Assembly (NCBI GenBank): GCA_023014365.1
Contig: JAEBUN010000003.1
Span: 2,604,001 to 2,668,000 of the forward strand
DNA length: 64,000 bases
DNA from: Lepiota brunneoincarnata
Taxonomy: Eukaryota > Basidiomycota > Agaricomycetes > Agaricales > Agaricaceae
Reading direction: 5' to 3'
In this document: in pieces, positions 55,126 through 64,000 of the stretch
Numbering within the stretch: the first letter of the stretch is position 1
Layout of the letters: each line of letters opens with the position of its first letter
The notes under the pieces: model-generated
The model's database searches: none
What the model saw: the letters and a program-made list of their open reading frames with translations, nothing else
Told to the model about the DNA's origin: nothing
Program-made: the position numbers and the translations under genes

Positions 55126-55900
55126 CTAAAGGAAGAAAATGGTACACACCAGCTTGGGGAGTGCCCTCTGGGCAGTGTACTCAATAGACATCTGCTGTCC
55201 CTCAGTCAGCCCATTCCACCAGAGGTCATCATAATAGTTCTCAGGGAGTTGAGTGGGAACTCCCTTCAGGCAATCATTGGGATCAACACTGTCCAATTTG
55301 GTTTCCCTGTGGCAGAAATAGCTTGAGTTGCCAATGGTTTTGATCTTACCATCCCCAGTGCTATCAACAAAGTCAAGAATTTTGGTAATGGCAGGGTTCT
55401 GCCAACTCGCCCTGATGCGCCGCACTTCCTTGTGCTGGGTACCATATGCCTCAACCTCAGTTTCATTGCCACTCATCCCCCCATCCCCTAATTCTGTAAG
55501 GAGTGAGTCAACATGATCCCAAAATTCAGGATTATCTTTTCTGCAATTCACAGCAATGTTCTTCCTCTGATGATACAGCTTGCAAAAAGTTAAGCCATGT
55601 ATAACACATAGCAAGAACCAAATCTATACATACCCCTTTCCTGCATCCAAGAATCCGATTGTGCTTTTTGGCTTGATCATGCTTGGCTTGCACCTTCATT
55701 GCCTTTTGACTTGGACTCTCCAAAGAGCCTGGAGGCGGAGGCTGACCATCAAGGTAGGTAGTCCTTGTGCATTGCAGATGCTGTTCAAGGGCTTACTTCA
55801 GTGCCAAAAGCATGATCTTTGCTTGGTTGATGTCAAGAAGATCATGTGGGGTGGATATTGGCTCTCTGGGTTTGCTGCTGCATCTGAGTGTCCTGGGTGA
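55126..55900 (-). pseudogene. Hypothetical fungal gene, minus strand
   Basis: 55614-55126 is a 162-codon frame (FWDHVDSLLTELGDGGMSGN; EVRRIRASWQNPAITKILDF; ENYYDDLWWNGLTEGQQMSI). Upstream text at 55723-55532 and to about 55900 (QAKHDQAKKHNRILGCRKG) appears to be earlier exon sequence, with an intron near 55580-55630. No domain is recognised; it resembles repeat-associated hypothetical proteins of Agaricomycetes. A Tc1 element lies about 260 bp 5' of it. Confidence 0.4.
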
Positions 55901-56162
55901 GGTGCCAAGTTCTTGTCCTTCTGCTGAGAGATTTTGTATGCACTGTGAGACCCTAGGGGTTGTAAAATGCGATGTTAAAGAGTGAAGTGTGTAAATAGTT
56001 ACAGATAGTGTTGTTTCTCAAGATGTAGGAAAAAACAACATTTTCGGTAAGGTCATTTTCAATGGTAAGTCTAGATATTTACGCCAGAAAATGTCATGGA
56101 TAAAACAATGTAATATATGGTGGTCCAGAGGGGTGGTAAAAACACCTCAAAGGGGGGGAATA

Positions 56163-57768
56163 CAGTGACCCACAAAACCGTTCCAATGTTTTGTACTTTT
56201 GACTTAAAGTAGTAATAGCTCAGTAAATAAAATAGCTAAACTTGTGAATATATTTATAAACATAGCCAAATATGTCATATCTGACCCTGCAAAGTCGCGT
56301 TATGTAATACTTCTAAATGAGGCAATTATGAACTTTGTAATCATTTTAAGTCATTGGAACGGTTTTGTCAATAGTAATTTTTAATACTAATCCAAGCAAT
56401 CACATGACTCCGTTGATTGTGAATCAACAAGATCATGTGACCACGTGTCTTTGACATATAAATAGATGTGCTGACAGCCATGTCCCATCATTCTCAACCC
56501 CCCTACCTACCATGAAGCCATTATCTTCTACTCTAAAGCAAACCATCCTCTCTTTGCTAAATTCTCATCATTCCTATACTAAAATTGAGGCAATTACTGG
56601 TGTTGGGCGCAGTATCATATCCAGGCTAGCCTCTAAAAATTGTTCCAGCCTTACTAAATCACTTGGAGGACATCCTTCAAAACTCTCTACCACTAATATT
56701 CGGCATGCTATCCATCTTATCTCTGCTGGCAAGGCTGAAACTGCTGTAGATATAGCCAAATCTCTTGCTCCCATCATTGGGACATCAGTCTCTTCACAGA
56801 CTGTAGCAAGGCATCTCAAACAGGCAGGAATGAAGGCTGTAGTCAAGCAAAAAAAGCCTTTACTCTCTGACAAGCATAGGAGGGCTAGGCTGGATTTTGC
56901 TCTGACACACCAGCATTGGACTATGGAGGACTGGAAGCTGGTTGTATGGTTTGATGAGACCAAAATTAATCGTTTGGGGTCAGATGGGAGGAAGTGGGGA
57001 TGGAAAAAGAAGGGAGAGGGGCTTAGTGAAAGATTGGTCAAGGGAACTCTGAAGTATGGAGGAGGATCAGTGATGGTTTGGGGCTGTATGCTGTGGGATG
57101 GCCCAGGCTATGCAGTGAGGATTGATGGAAGGATGGATGCAGAGTTGTTTGTGCAAATTTTGGAGGAAGATTTGAAGAAGAGTCTCCGGTGGTACAAGCT
57201 TAAACCCTGAGATATTATCTTTCAGCAAGATAATGACCCCAAACACAAGAGTACACTGGCCAAAGAATGGTTTCAAAAAAATCATTTTAGGCTCCTAACC
57301 TGGCCAGCACAGTCACCTGACCTCAATCCCATTGAACACTTATGGGAATATGTGAAGAGAAAGTTGGGAGAGTATGAGTCTCCTCCCAAGGGTATGGAGG
57401 AGTTGTGGCAGAGGGTAGAAAAGGAGTGGGATGCTATTCCAGCTTCTGAGTGTCAGAAGTTAATTGAAAGTATGCCTAGAAGAGTAGCAGCTGTACTCAA
57501 AGCCAGGGGGGGCTACTCTAAGTACTAGAAATAATAGGATAGCCTAGTATAATATGTCATTGACAAAACCGTTCCAATGACTTAAAATGATTACAAAATT
57601 CATAATTGCCTAATTTGGACGTATTACATGACGCAACTTTGCAGAGTCAGATATGACATATTTGGCTATGTTTATAAATATATTCACAAATATGGCTATT
57701 TTATTTACTGAGCTATTACTACTTTAAGTCAAAAGTACAAAACATTGGAACGGTTTTGTGGGTCACTG
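56163..57768 (+). mobile_element. Tc1-type DNA transposon, copy 1
   Basis: Starts CAGTGACCCACAAAACCG and ends CGGTTTTGTGGGTCACTG, flanked by TA (56161-56162 and 57769-57770). The inverted arms are about 210 bp. Each arm contains a perfect 17-bp inverted pair, ACAAAACCGTTCCAATG (56172-56188 with 56352-56368; 57563-57579 with 57743-57759). Encodes a DD34E transposase. Confidence 0.95.
56512..57528 (+). pseudogene. Tc1 transposase (DD34E) with one TGA stop
   Basis: Start 56512 (MKPLSSTLKQTILSLLNSHH). Two helix-turn-helix regions occupy about residues 1-110 (YTKIEAITGVGRSIISRLAS; SSQTVARHLKQAGMKA). Catalytic D148 is in WFDETKINRL, D240 in FQQDNDPKHK, and E275 in NPIEHLWEYVK, 34 residues after D240. 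A TGA at 57208 (residue 233) interrupts where Arg is expected. Otherwise the 338-residue frame ends normally at 57528 (GGYSKY). Cut-and-paste at TA sites. Confidence 0.92.
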
Positions 57769-57770
57769 TA

Positions 57771-60583
57771 GGTATACCACACATATTATTGTTTTTCAGG
57801 CCTTAGGAAAGCGCAACAGTTTTAGTAAGATTGCTTTTCATTGGTATTAAATATTGGAATATGGTAGATTAATATACTGGAGGTTTTATTGTTTTCAGCA
57901 GGAGGAGAGGGATCTACTTATAGCGCTCATCCTGTTTGGCAAGCCAGTGAATTAGATGAGATATTAGCAGTATTTGGGCATCTGTTTGGCCACAACCCAT
58001 ACATAGAGGCATAGAGGACATATGTATGTATAGAGAGCTGCAAATTCATGATTGTTTCATACATCAAACTGTAGGTCAGAATGGGTGTGTTTGAGGTATA
58101 AAGATGCAATAGGGAGGTAATGTCGTCTAGAGCACTAACCATAAATTAGGATGGAGTGAGGAGAAATAAAGAGTGACCTCATCACTGTTGCATGTGCTTG
58201 TTGTCAGCATTGTGTCCATCATCATAGTTCCTCCCTGCCACCATCACAGCTCTCAGCCACCATGCATACATACCACTATGTCTTTCACACAATGCAAACA
58301 TGAACCTGAGTGTAAAGGACAGGAAACGAGCAAGACAGGTGCTGGGGAAAGTGATGGTGGACTTCAGGGACAAGATTTCAGGAGTTCTTGGAGATAGGGA
58401 TGTGGCATGGGTCCTGATGTGAGTATTCAACAAAATTAGTTAGACGGTTGATGGAGGAGGGAAATTTAGGGGTCAGAAACATAGCTTGGACACCAATAGT
58501 CACGACCACTGGACAGTGTGAGCATTCCACAATGATCATGCTTTTTTGATGTTCCATCTTTATGGATATGGTAGCAAGTTGCCAGGGGCATGGCTTTACA
58601 AGAACAGAGGAAAATGGAAGGTCAAGGGGAAGAGTCTGAAGGAGGTTGAATATTATGGCTGGTGATCTGTCAGGGCAATCTGTGGGGTTGTATCTTTAAA
58701 TCTTGGTGTATTTTTATGTCTTTTTTGGAAGATATATGAGGGATTTCAGTTGAATCAACTGGGTAAAGGGTGAAACACGTACTATAAGCCCACAGACCTG
58801 GCTTACACCAGGATTCGCACTTCTTCAACATGATATCTATTGGAATCTGCTACCTCATGTATGTAGTAACTAGGAGGGGTCAAGTTCCTTAGTCCCCCCT
58901 CAAATAGACATTGGTTCTGTTCAGTTGGATTCCCGCAAGGCACCCTCATCCCTAGTGAAGGATGCCCCCAAGTAGGGGCATCTTTACATCTTTCCAACTC
59001 CTCTGTAGTAGTTGGTACCAGTTTCCTCCCATCTCAAGGTACAAGGGAACTAGCTGAGCTTGGATCTGAATGTTGCAGTATTTTGTTGAGATCCCGATTG
59101 ATTCTGGAAGCTCACAAGGTGCATGCCCAGATCAGCATGACCACATTGCTACCCTTTGATGAATTAATATATCCCTCCCTCAAGTTGGGTTCAATATGAT
59201 CAGGTTGGGTCAAGCGAAGTGGTCACCCATGAGATGGCACCTGCATGTTGTAGCTAAGCCTTTGCAGGCACTCAGGCTAGCTGCCACCCACGTCAACCTT
59301 TCATGACAATGAGCCCCTCCTCAAGCTCTCTGGGGTGTGTGATCCAAATGCTTCTGGGGGATTTTCAACCTTTAGGTAACACCTTAGGTCAATGACCTCA
59401 TCTGCATGAGGCACCCTTCTCTCCTGTGTGGTGCAACAAGGCGTCAGTTCACATCCTTCCATCTCATTTCAGATTGGTTCGTCATATGAATGCATAGCAG
59501 TCAGGTTTGTTGAGCCACATGGACCATCCCTTTTGGGTCATGTAGTGTCCCTCTGCTGCCAACACTATTCAGCATTGACAGTAGCCAGACACCAGTATTA
59601 CAACCTGTCTAAATTTGAGAAAGGCATTGCAGCTGAGGAGGACATTTTGCCGGGAATCTGTCAGGGGCTCATCATTTCGCAAGCCATTTGGAAAACTTTG
59701 ACAATATGAACATGGCATAAGTGTGGGTGGGTGGTTGTCACAGAATGCTTAAGTTCATGTATCACATAATTGTCCAGGCAACATGTTGCTGTTCTTCAGG
59801 GCTGGACCTATGAATCGCCAGTATGGGGATCTACTTGACATTTTTGTTCATGTATAGTTGCACACCAAACGTCAAATATCAGAAATTTTCAACCTGCCCT
59901 CAACATTAAATGAATAGGAAGTTCTAGTGCCAGAGCTAACTCCCCCACCCCATATTTGCTCCCTAAGTGGTTGTGCGCCATATTCTTATAGATGAGAGCA
60001 ACAGACTTGTATGCTGAGCAAGAAATGAGTCGCCCTGTCATGGATCCCTGCCATGCTAATGCTATTGCACAAGGTATCCAGCACCCTGTGCTATATCCCT
60101 TTCGCAGAGATACTAACCAAAGTTTCCATCAATCCTTTCATTAACTTTCACAATCACCTCAATTTTTGTTGCCAGCAACCATGTTTATATTTGCTTGTTC
60201 AGGACAAGAGCTAATGGGCAGCTACTGCATTTTCTGGGGCCCAACCTAGCTTCTGATGTGAGTTGCTTGTTGTTTCCATTGCCTGGTCCAAATTGAATGG
60301 CTGTAAAATAGGGAGGGGTGATATGTGTGGCACCTGCACAGGTTGTGCCCAGTGCCTTGTTTTTCTCAACTACAGGTAGGCCACAGGCAAAATCAGGATG
60401 CTGCATATTCTCCTGACAAATCCATTATCAACCCTAGATGCAGTCAGGTTGGTCGCACAGATTCTGTTATTCTACATAATCATCTGGTGAGTAAAGCTAT
60501 TTTCCTGGCATGCACATTGACCTTGGGATGACCAAAACAGATCAGGAGCACGGCTCTGATTGTATTAATTTGTAAACCATTCC
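57771..60583. other. Unassigned region
   Basis: No recognisable domain. Short frames at 58182-58433, 58803-58997 and 59428-59709 lack motifs. A minus-strand stretch around 58450-58700 looks weakly coding (MEHQKSMIIVECSHCPVVVT) but cannot be assigned. Parts may be remnants of the transposon whose tail follows. Confidence 0.4.
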
Positions 60584-61294
60584 TTAGTCCACCTGGATCT
60601 CCATATCAGGGCTTTGATCTACAATGGCCCACTCACCCCTGTCTAATATCCTTCCAACAACACACTGCACTGTACCTAGATCAACGACTTCATCAATACC
60701 ACAATCTTTATAACTGTAATAATAAATGCTGTTTTTTCATGTTGCCTTGACACCGTGAATAAGTGCCAGGATAGCAGTCATTGGTGTGGCTAAGTTGAGT
60801 TGTGGTGTGGATGGGATTTCCAAAACAAGGATGTACTTTAGTTGGCCAAAGAAATTGCATGGCCTAAATTCTGGTGTTCTTCTCTTTTGGTGAGCATGCC
60901 AATCCACAAGTTGAATATACTGGAATGGGGAACATTCAGATATCATATACAGGAAGGGGCAATAGTGCTCACTTGTACAAAGGATGCATCCCAACTGTCC
61001 TCTCTCTTCCCAACCAAATCACAGGCATTCATGAGATCACCTCCTTCAAGATGAGTTGCTCTGCCATATTGGACAACAAGCTGATCTGGTTTTATGACAG
61101 ATTGAATAACTTGCTTCATGACATCAAAGCGTGTTGCTAAAGAAGCTAGAACTTTATTATATATGGGTGGAGGTAGGGTTTCACATTGTCGTGGGGCAGA
61201 AAACATGTAAAGCAGGTCTGTTTACAAGAGGTAAATAAGCAATAATGACATGATGACAAGTTGAACATACATAAATCATGGACAATTTTGTCAG
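60584..61294 (-). pseudogene. C-terminal part of a fungal Tnp2/CACTA-like transposase
   Basis: Minus strand, ending at a TAA at 60584. Blocks read: KPDQLVVQYGRATHLEGGDL, NACDLVGKREDSWDASFVQ, DWHAHQKRRTPEFRPCNFFG, LKYILVLEIPSTPQLNL and EVVDLGTVQCVVGRILDRGE. These recur at the end of transposase-like proteins in Agaricomycetes (from memory). Frame changes suggest introns or decay. Continues upstream at 62542 beyond a solo LTR. Confidence 0.5.
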
Positions 61295-62541
61295 TGAAAA
61301 GGTGGAAACATTCATGGGTTATAATATAGATAAAGGGCTTGTTCTCACTAAGCTTAGTCAAAATTCAATAAGCTTAAGTTAATACAAGTAGTATGAGATA
61401 GATAATGAACAGTTTCGTCTTTTAGGGTGTTCTGGGGGTGTGTTCTGACAGTAAAATTCAAGAGAATAGTGTTTTTAGAGGTTAACGAACAGCTGTTGAA
61501 GTTATCTTAGCCATATGGTGCAACAATGAAAGGACAATCCCTGTCAATTCAAAGCATGGGGTCTCTAGTCTCTGGTCTCTGGTCTCTGAACTCTGTTCTC
61601 TGTCTCTGTCTCTGGGTTGGTCGACAACTGAAGAAATCACACTTAATGACGCACACTAAGTAGTCCTCTGAAACTGTTCTTGATCACGGCTTGCAGACTT
61701 GCATGTGGAAGCAGGGGTGAGACCTCTTGCTTCTCCACAAACAAGCACGACCATATTTATATTGTTTAGATACATACAAGAGATAGTAAATATGAAATAG
61801 AGAACAATAAGCTTAATTGTTACAGGTACTGCAGAATATTTTGGAAGGTTTGGCAGCATTTCTACCTTACCCTGGGTTATGGGTTTTTCTCTGATTGACA
61901 AATGGCAATTCAGCCAGATGTGTTCCATGCTCATCTGCATTATTCTGTGTCCACACGAGTGCATTAAGCCTGCAGATCAATATGATTGGAATGTATGGCA
62001 TATGGACAATCCCTTGATCCATTGTAATTAATCTCAGTCAGGCAATATGCCTGAGGTGCCTGGGACCCACAAAGCACTTGTTAATTATGAGTCTTTGATA
62101 TTTCTAGGGTTTTGGGCATTGGGTGTCACCTCCCAAATGTTGGATGTTCCGTTCCATGGTCCAGTCATCATTATTGGGCTTGCTATGGGCATAATACACC
62201 TGCTACAGCCACTATGTACATTCTTTAGGTTCCAACAAATCCGAGTTCATCAGAAAACTGCTTGTAAGGTCCCTTGATGCGACCAGAGTATACTTGATAG
62301 GCTATGTAGAGTCCAGAATCCCTCCGGAGAGTGTTCTGATAGCTTGGTTCAGCTAAGCTTAGTGATAATGAGCTGGTTTGAACACTTCCGAGGCTCGAAT
62401 ATCCTCAGTTCAGTCAAACTGGCTACTACAGGACATAGTACCAATCCACTATAGAGTTCTTTAATGATATAGCCAATGATTCTATGTAGAGAATCATTCC
62501 AGAGTACAGAATTCATGTATAGGCATGAAATTGGCGTATCA
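61295..62541 (-). repeat. Solo LTR, E1 family (copy D)
   Basis: TGAAAAGG..CGTATCA. Flanks TCAG (61291-61294) and TTGG (62542-62545) can both derive from TCGG by CpG decay. Contains TAAGCTTA octamers. Splits the Tnp2-like pseudogene. Confidence 0.88.
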
Positions 62542-62745
62542 TTGGTTTCCTTCTTGTTAGAATCCAAAGATAGCACATCATAAAGATCATATAATAATTG
62601 TATTTGATTTAGCTGTGCAGTCACTGTAACAAAGGTGTTGATGGATTCATAAGGGAGGCATCTACTTCTGATTGATGGAAGTAGAGTATTGCAATGATGC
62701 TCCATAGGAAATGCCCAATATGTCCAGACAAGACCCACCACCTGG
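62542..62745 (-). pseudogene. Tnp2-like transposase fragment upstream of LTR D
   Basis: Minus strand, 68 codons: VVGLVWTYWAFPMEHHCNTL, RSRCLPYESINTFVTVTAQL, then IQLLYDLYDVLSLDSNKKET. The YW-FPME block resembles the domain following the catalytic core in Tnp2/En-Spm-type proteins. Truncated on the right by the minisatellite repeat. Confidence 0.5.
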
Positions 62746-63499
62746 ATACCCAGGCATGATGAATTTGCCACCACCACTACTGCACTACTGCACATGTGTG
62801 TCACAGTAGTGTCACAGTAATTTGGTGGTAATGTGCAGTAATGTGGCAGTAATATGTAGTAATGTAGCAGTAGTGTACAATAATATAGGTACAATATACA
62901 GTAGTATGGTGGCTATTTATTGACTAAACTAACCATTCCTACATGACATACCTCAGAGAAATGTCAAACAAACCTCAAGTTTGTCAATTTCCATAAAGGA
63001 AATGTCAGAAACTCGGATCAAAAGCCCTCAGAGTGACAATATCCCCTCCTCCTGACTTGAATTCATCCCCTCTCTATTCCTTGGTAATTAATCTGGGCAT
63101 GCCCTGAGAATATTGAAGGACTGTAGGATATTCTAGATGAACAGTAGCTACCAATTTCCATTATTCTTGTATTCCTTCATCCTCATATTTCTTCCATCTC
63201 CACTTCTTTCTTTAATATTTTTAGAGCATACATGAACTTCACTATCACCAGAATGTAGATACCCTAGGTATTTTGTAGGCACCTTATTTAATTCACAAAG
63301 CTTAACCCATATTTGAAGTCTTCTCTCCCTCTTTCTCTCTTTTGCTCTATTTCCCTTTTCCTACCTTGTTTTGCCTCACCTTGACATCCCAGCCATTGGA
63401 GGTCACTCATATGACACCCCTTTATCATCCCAAGTCGTCTCAAGTCCACGCGTTGAGTGGCTTTTATTAAATTGCTCAATTTCGTCGTATTTTCACTAC
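62746..63499. mobile_element. Minisatellite-bearing repeat, copy 2 (interrupted by Tc1)
   Basis: From GCATGATGAATTTGCC (about 62752) it matches 1872-2620 at high identity through to TTTTCACTAC, where Tc1 copy 2 is inserted at TA. The uninterrupted site is seen in copy 1 at about 2615-2625. Confidence 0.75.
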
Positions 63500-63501
63500 T
63501 A

Positions 63502-64000
63502 CAGTGACCCACAAAACCGTTCCAATGTTTTGTACTTTTGACTTAAAGTAGTAATAGCTCAGTAAATAAAATAGCTAAATTTGTGAATATATTTATAAAC
63601 ATAGTCAAATATGTCATATCTGACCCTGCAAAGTCGCGTTATGTAATACTTCTAAATGAGGCAATTATGAATTTTGTAATCATTTTAAGTCATTGGAACG
63701 GTTTTGTCAATGACATATTATACTAGGCTATCCTATTATTTCTAGTACTTAGAGTAGCCCCCCCTGGCTTTGAGTACAGCTGCTACTCTTCTAGGCATAC
63801 TTTCAATTAACTTCTGACACTCAGAAGCTGGAATAGCATCCCACTCCTTTTCTACCCTCTGCCACAACTCCTCCATACCCTTGGGAGGAGATTCATACTC
63901 TCCCAACTTTCTCTTCACATATTCCCATAAGTGTTCAATGGGATTGAGGTCAGGTGACTGTGCTGGCCAGGTTAGGAGCCTAAAATGATTTTTTTGAAAC
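63502..64000 (-). mobile_element. Tc1-type transposon, copy 2 (minus strand, cut by window edge)
   Basis: Same terminus CAGTGACCCACAAAACCG with left TA at 63500-63501; the approximately 210-bp arm is nearly identical to copy 1. From 64000 to 63742 it encodes the transposase C-terminus, including NPIEHLWEYVK (catalytic Glu) and ending GGYSKY. I saw only one difference from copy 1 in the coding part compared. Confidence 0.92.

Noticed and set aside
58800..58860. GTGCGAATCCTGGTG (minus) as a tRNA B box
   Set aside because: No matching A box or acceptor stem nearby; taken as chance.

Overview
The window is a dense, multiply nested graveyard of transposable elements from a filamentous fungus, most probably an Agaricomycete (Basidiomycota). 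This rests on what can be read: chromodomain Ty3/Gypsy elements, a fungal-type hAT transposase with a BED finger, a GCM/WRKY-like MULE transposase, a Tnp2-like transposase tail, an expanded-family WD40 gene, and short (about 45-60 nt) introns with GTRNGT donors and CTAAC/CTGAC branch sites. I see no intact host gene. The only host-like genes (an F-box gene and a WD40 gene) are broken.

Layout. 1-4176 and 38003-38104 (minus) are pieces of one LINE that itself sits in a GCM-domain transposase gene (38105-39743). The LINE is interrupted by a minisatellite-bearing repeat (1499-3065), a CACTG-ended MITE (3801-4029) and a large LTR retrotransposon, E1 (4177-37998, plus strand). E1 is split at 9242/30735 by E2, a minus-strand chromodomain Gypsy element (9243-30734, TSD AACGG). 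One LTR of E2 carries a hAT element (9404-12947), and its pol is split by E4, a plus-strand chromodomain Gypsy element (17487-27348, TSD ATATT). E4 is in turn hit by two solo LTRs of the E1 family (22976-24267 and 25203-26510). That is five nested levels. To the right come a SINE-like element, an approximately 85-bp tandem repeat with a TA-flanked MITE, the F-box pseudogene, and a WD40 gene interrupted by a young full-length Gypsy element E3 (44984-53225, TSD GAACA) and by a solo E2-family LTR (53529-53912, TSD TTGCC). Then follow a Tc1 element (56163-57768), a Tnp2-like transposase tail interrupted by a fourth E1-family LTR (61295-62541), a second copy of the minisatellite repeat, and a second Tc1 copy running off the right edge.

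Most notable biology. (1) The octamer TAAGCTTA occurs 24 times in E1 (16 internal, 8 in its LTRs) and four times in each E1-family solo LTR I indexed, and I noticed it nowhere else in the window. (2) Both E1 and E4 carry, between pol and the 3' LTR, intron-containing genes on the opposite strand with their own TATA boxes; one in each element encodes a paired C-x2-C-x6-C module. (3) All four E1-family insertions are explained by a 4-bp target duplication of the form NCGN. (4) E3 and the diverged E2 share an extra 3' ORF pair read from overlapping frames; in E3 the second ORF continues into the U3 part of the LTR. (5) Many premature stops are TGA where a CGA codon is expected, and both differences between the E3 LTRs are CpG to TpG, pointing to decay of methylated CpG.

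All calls are from reading the sequence; no database search was possible.
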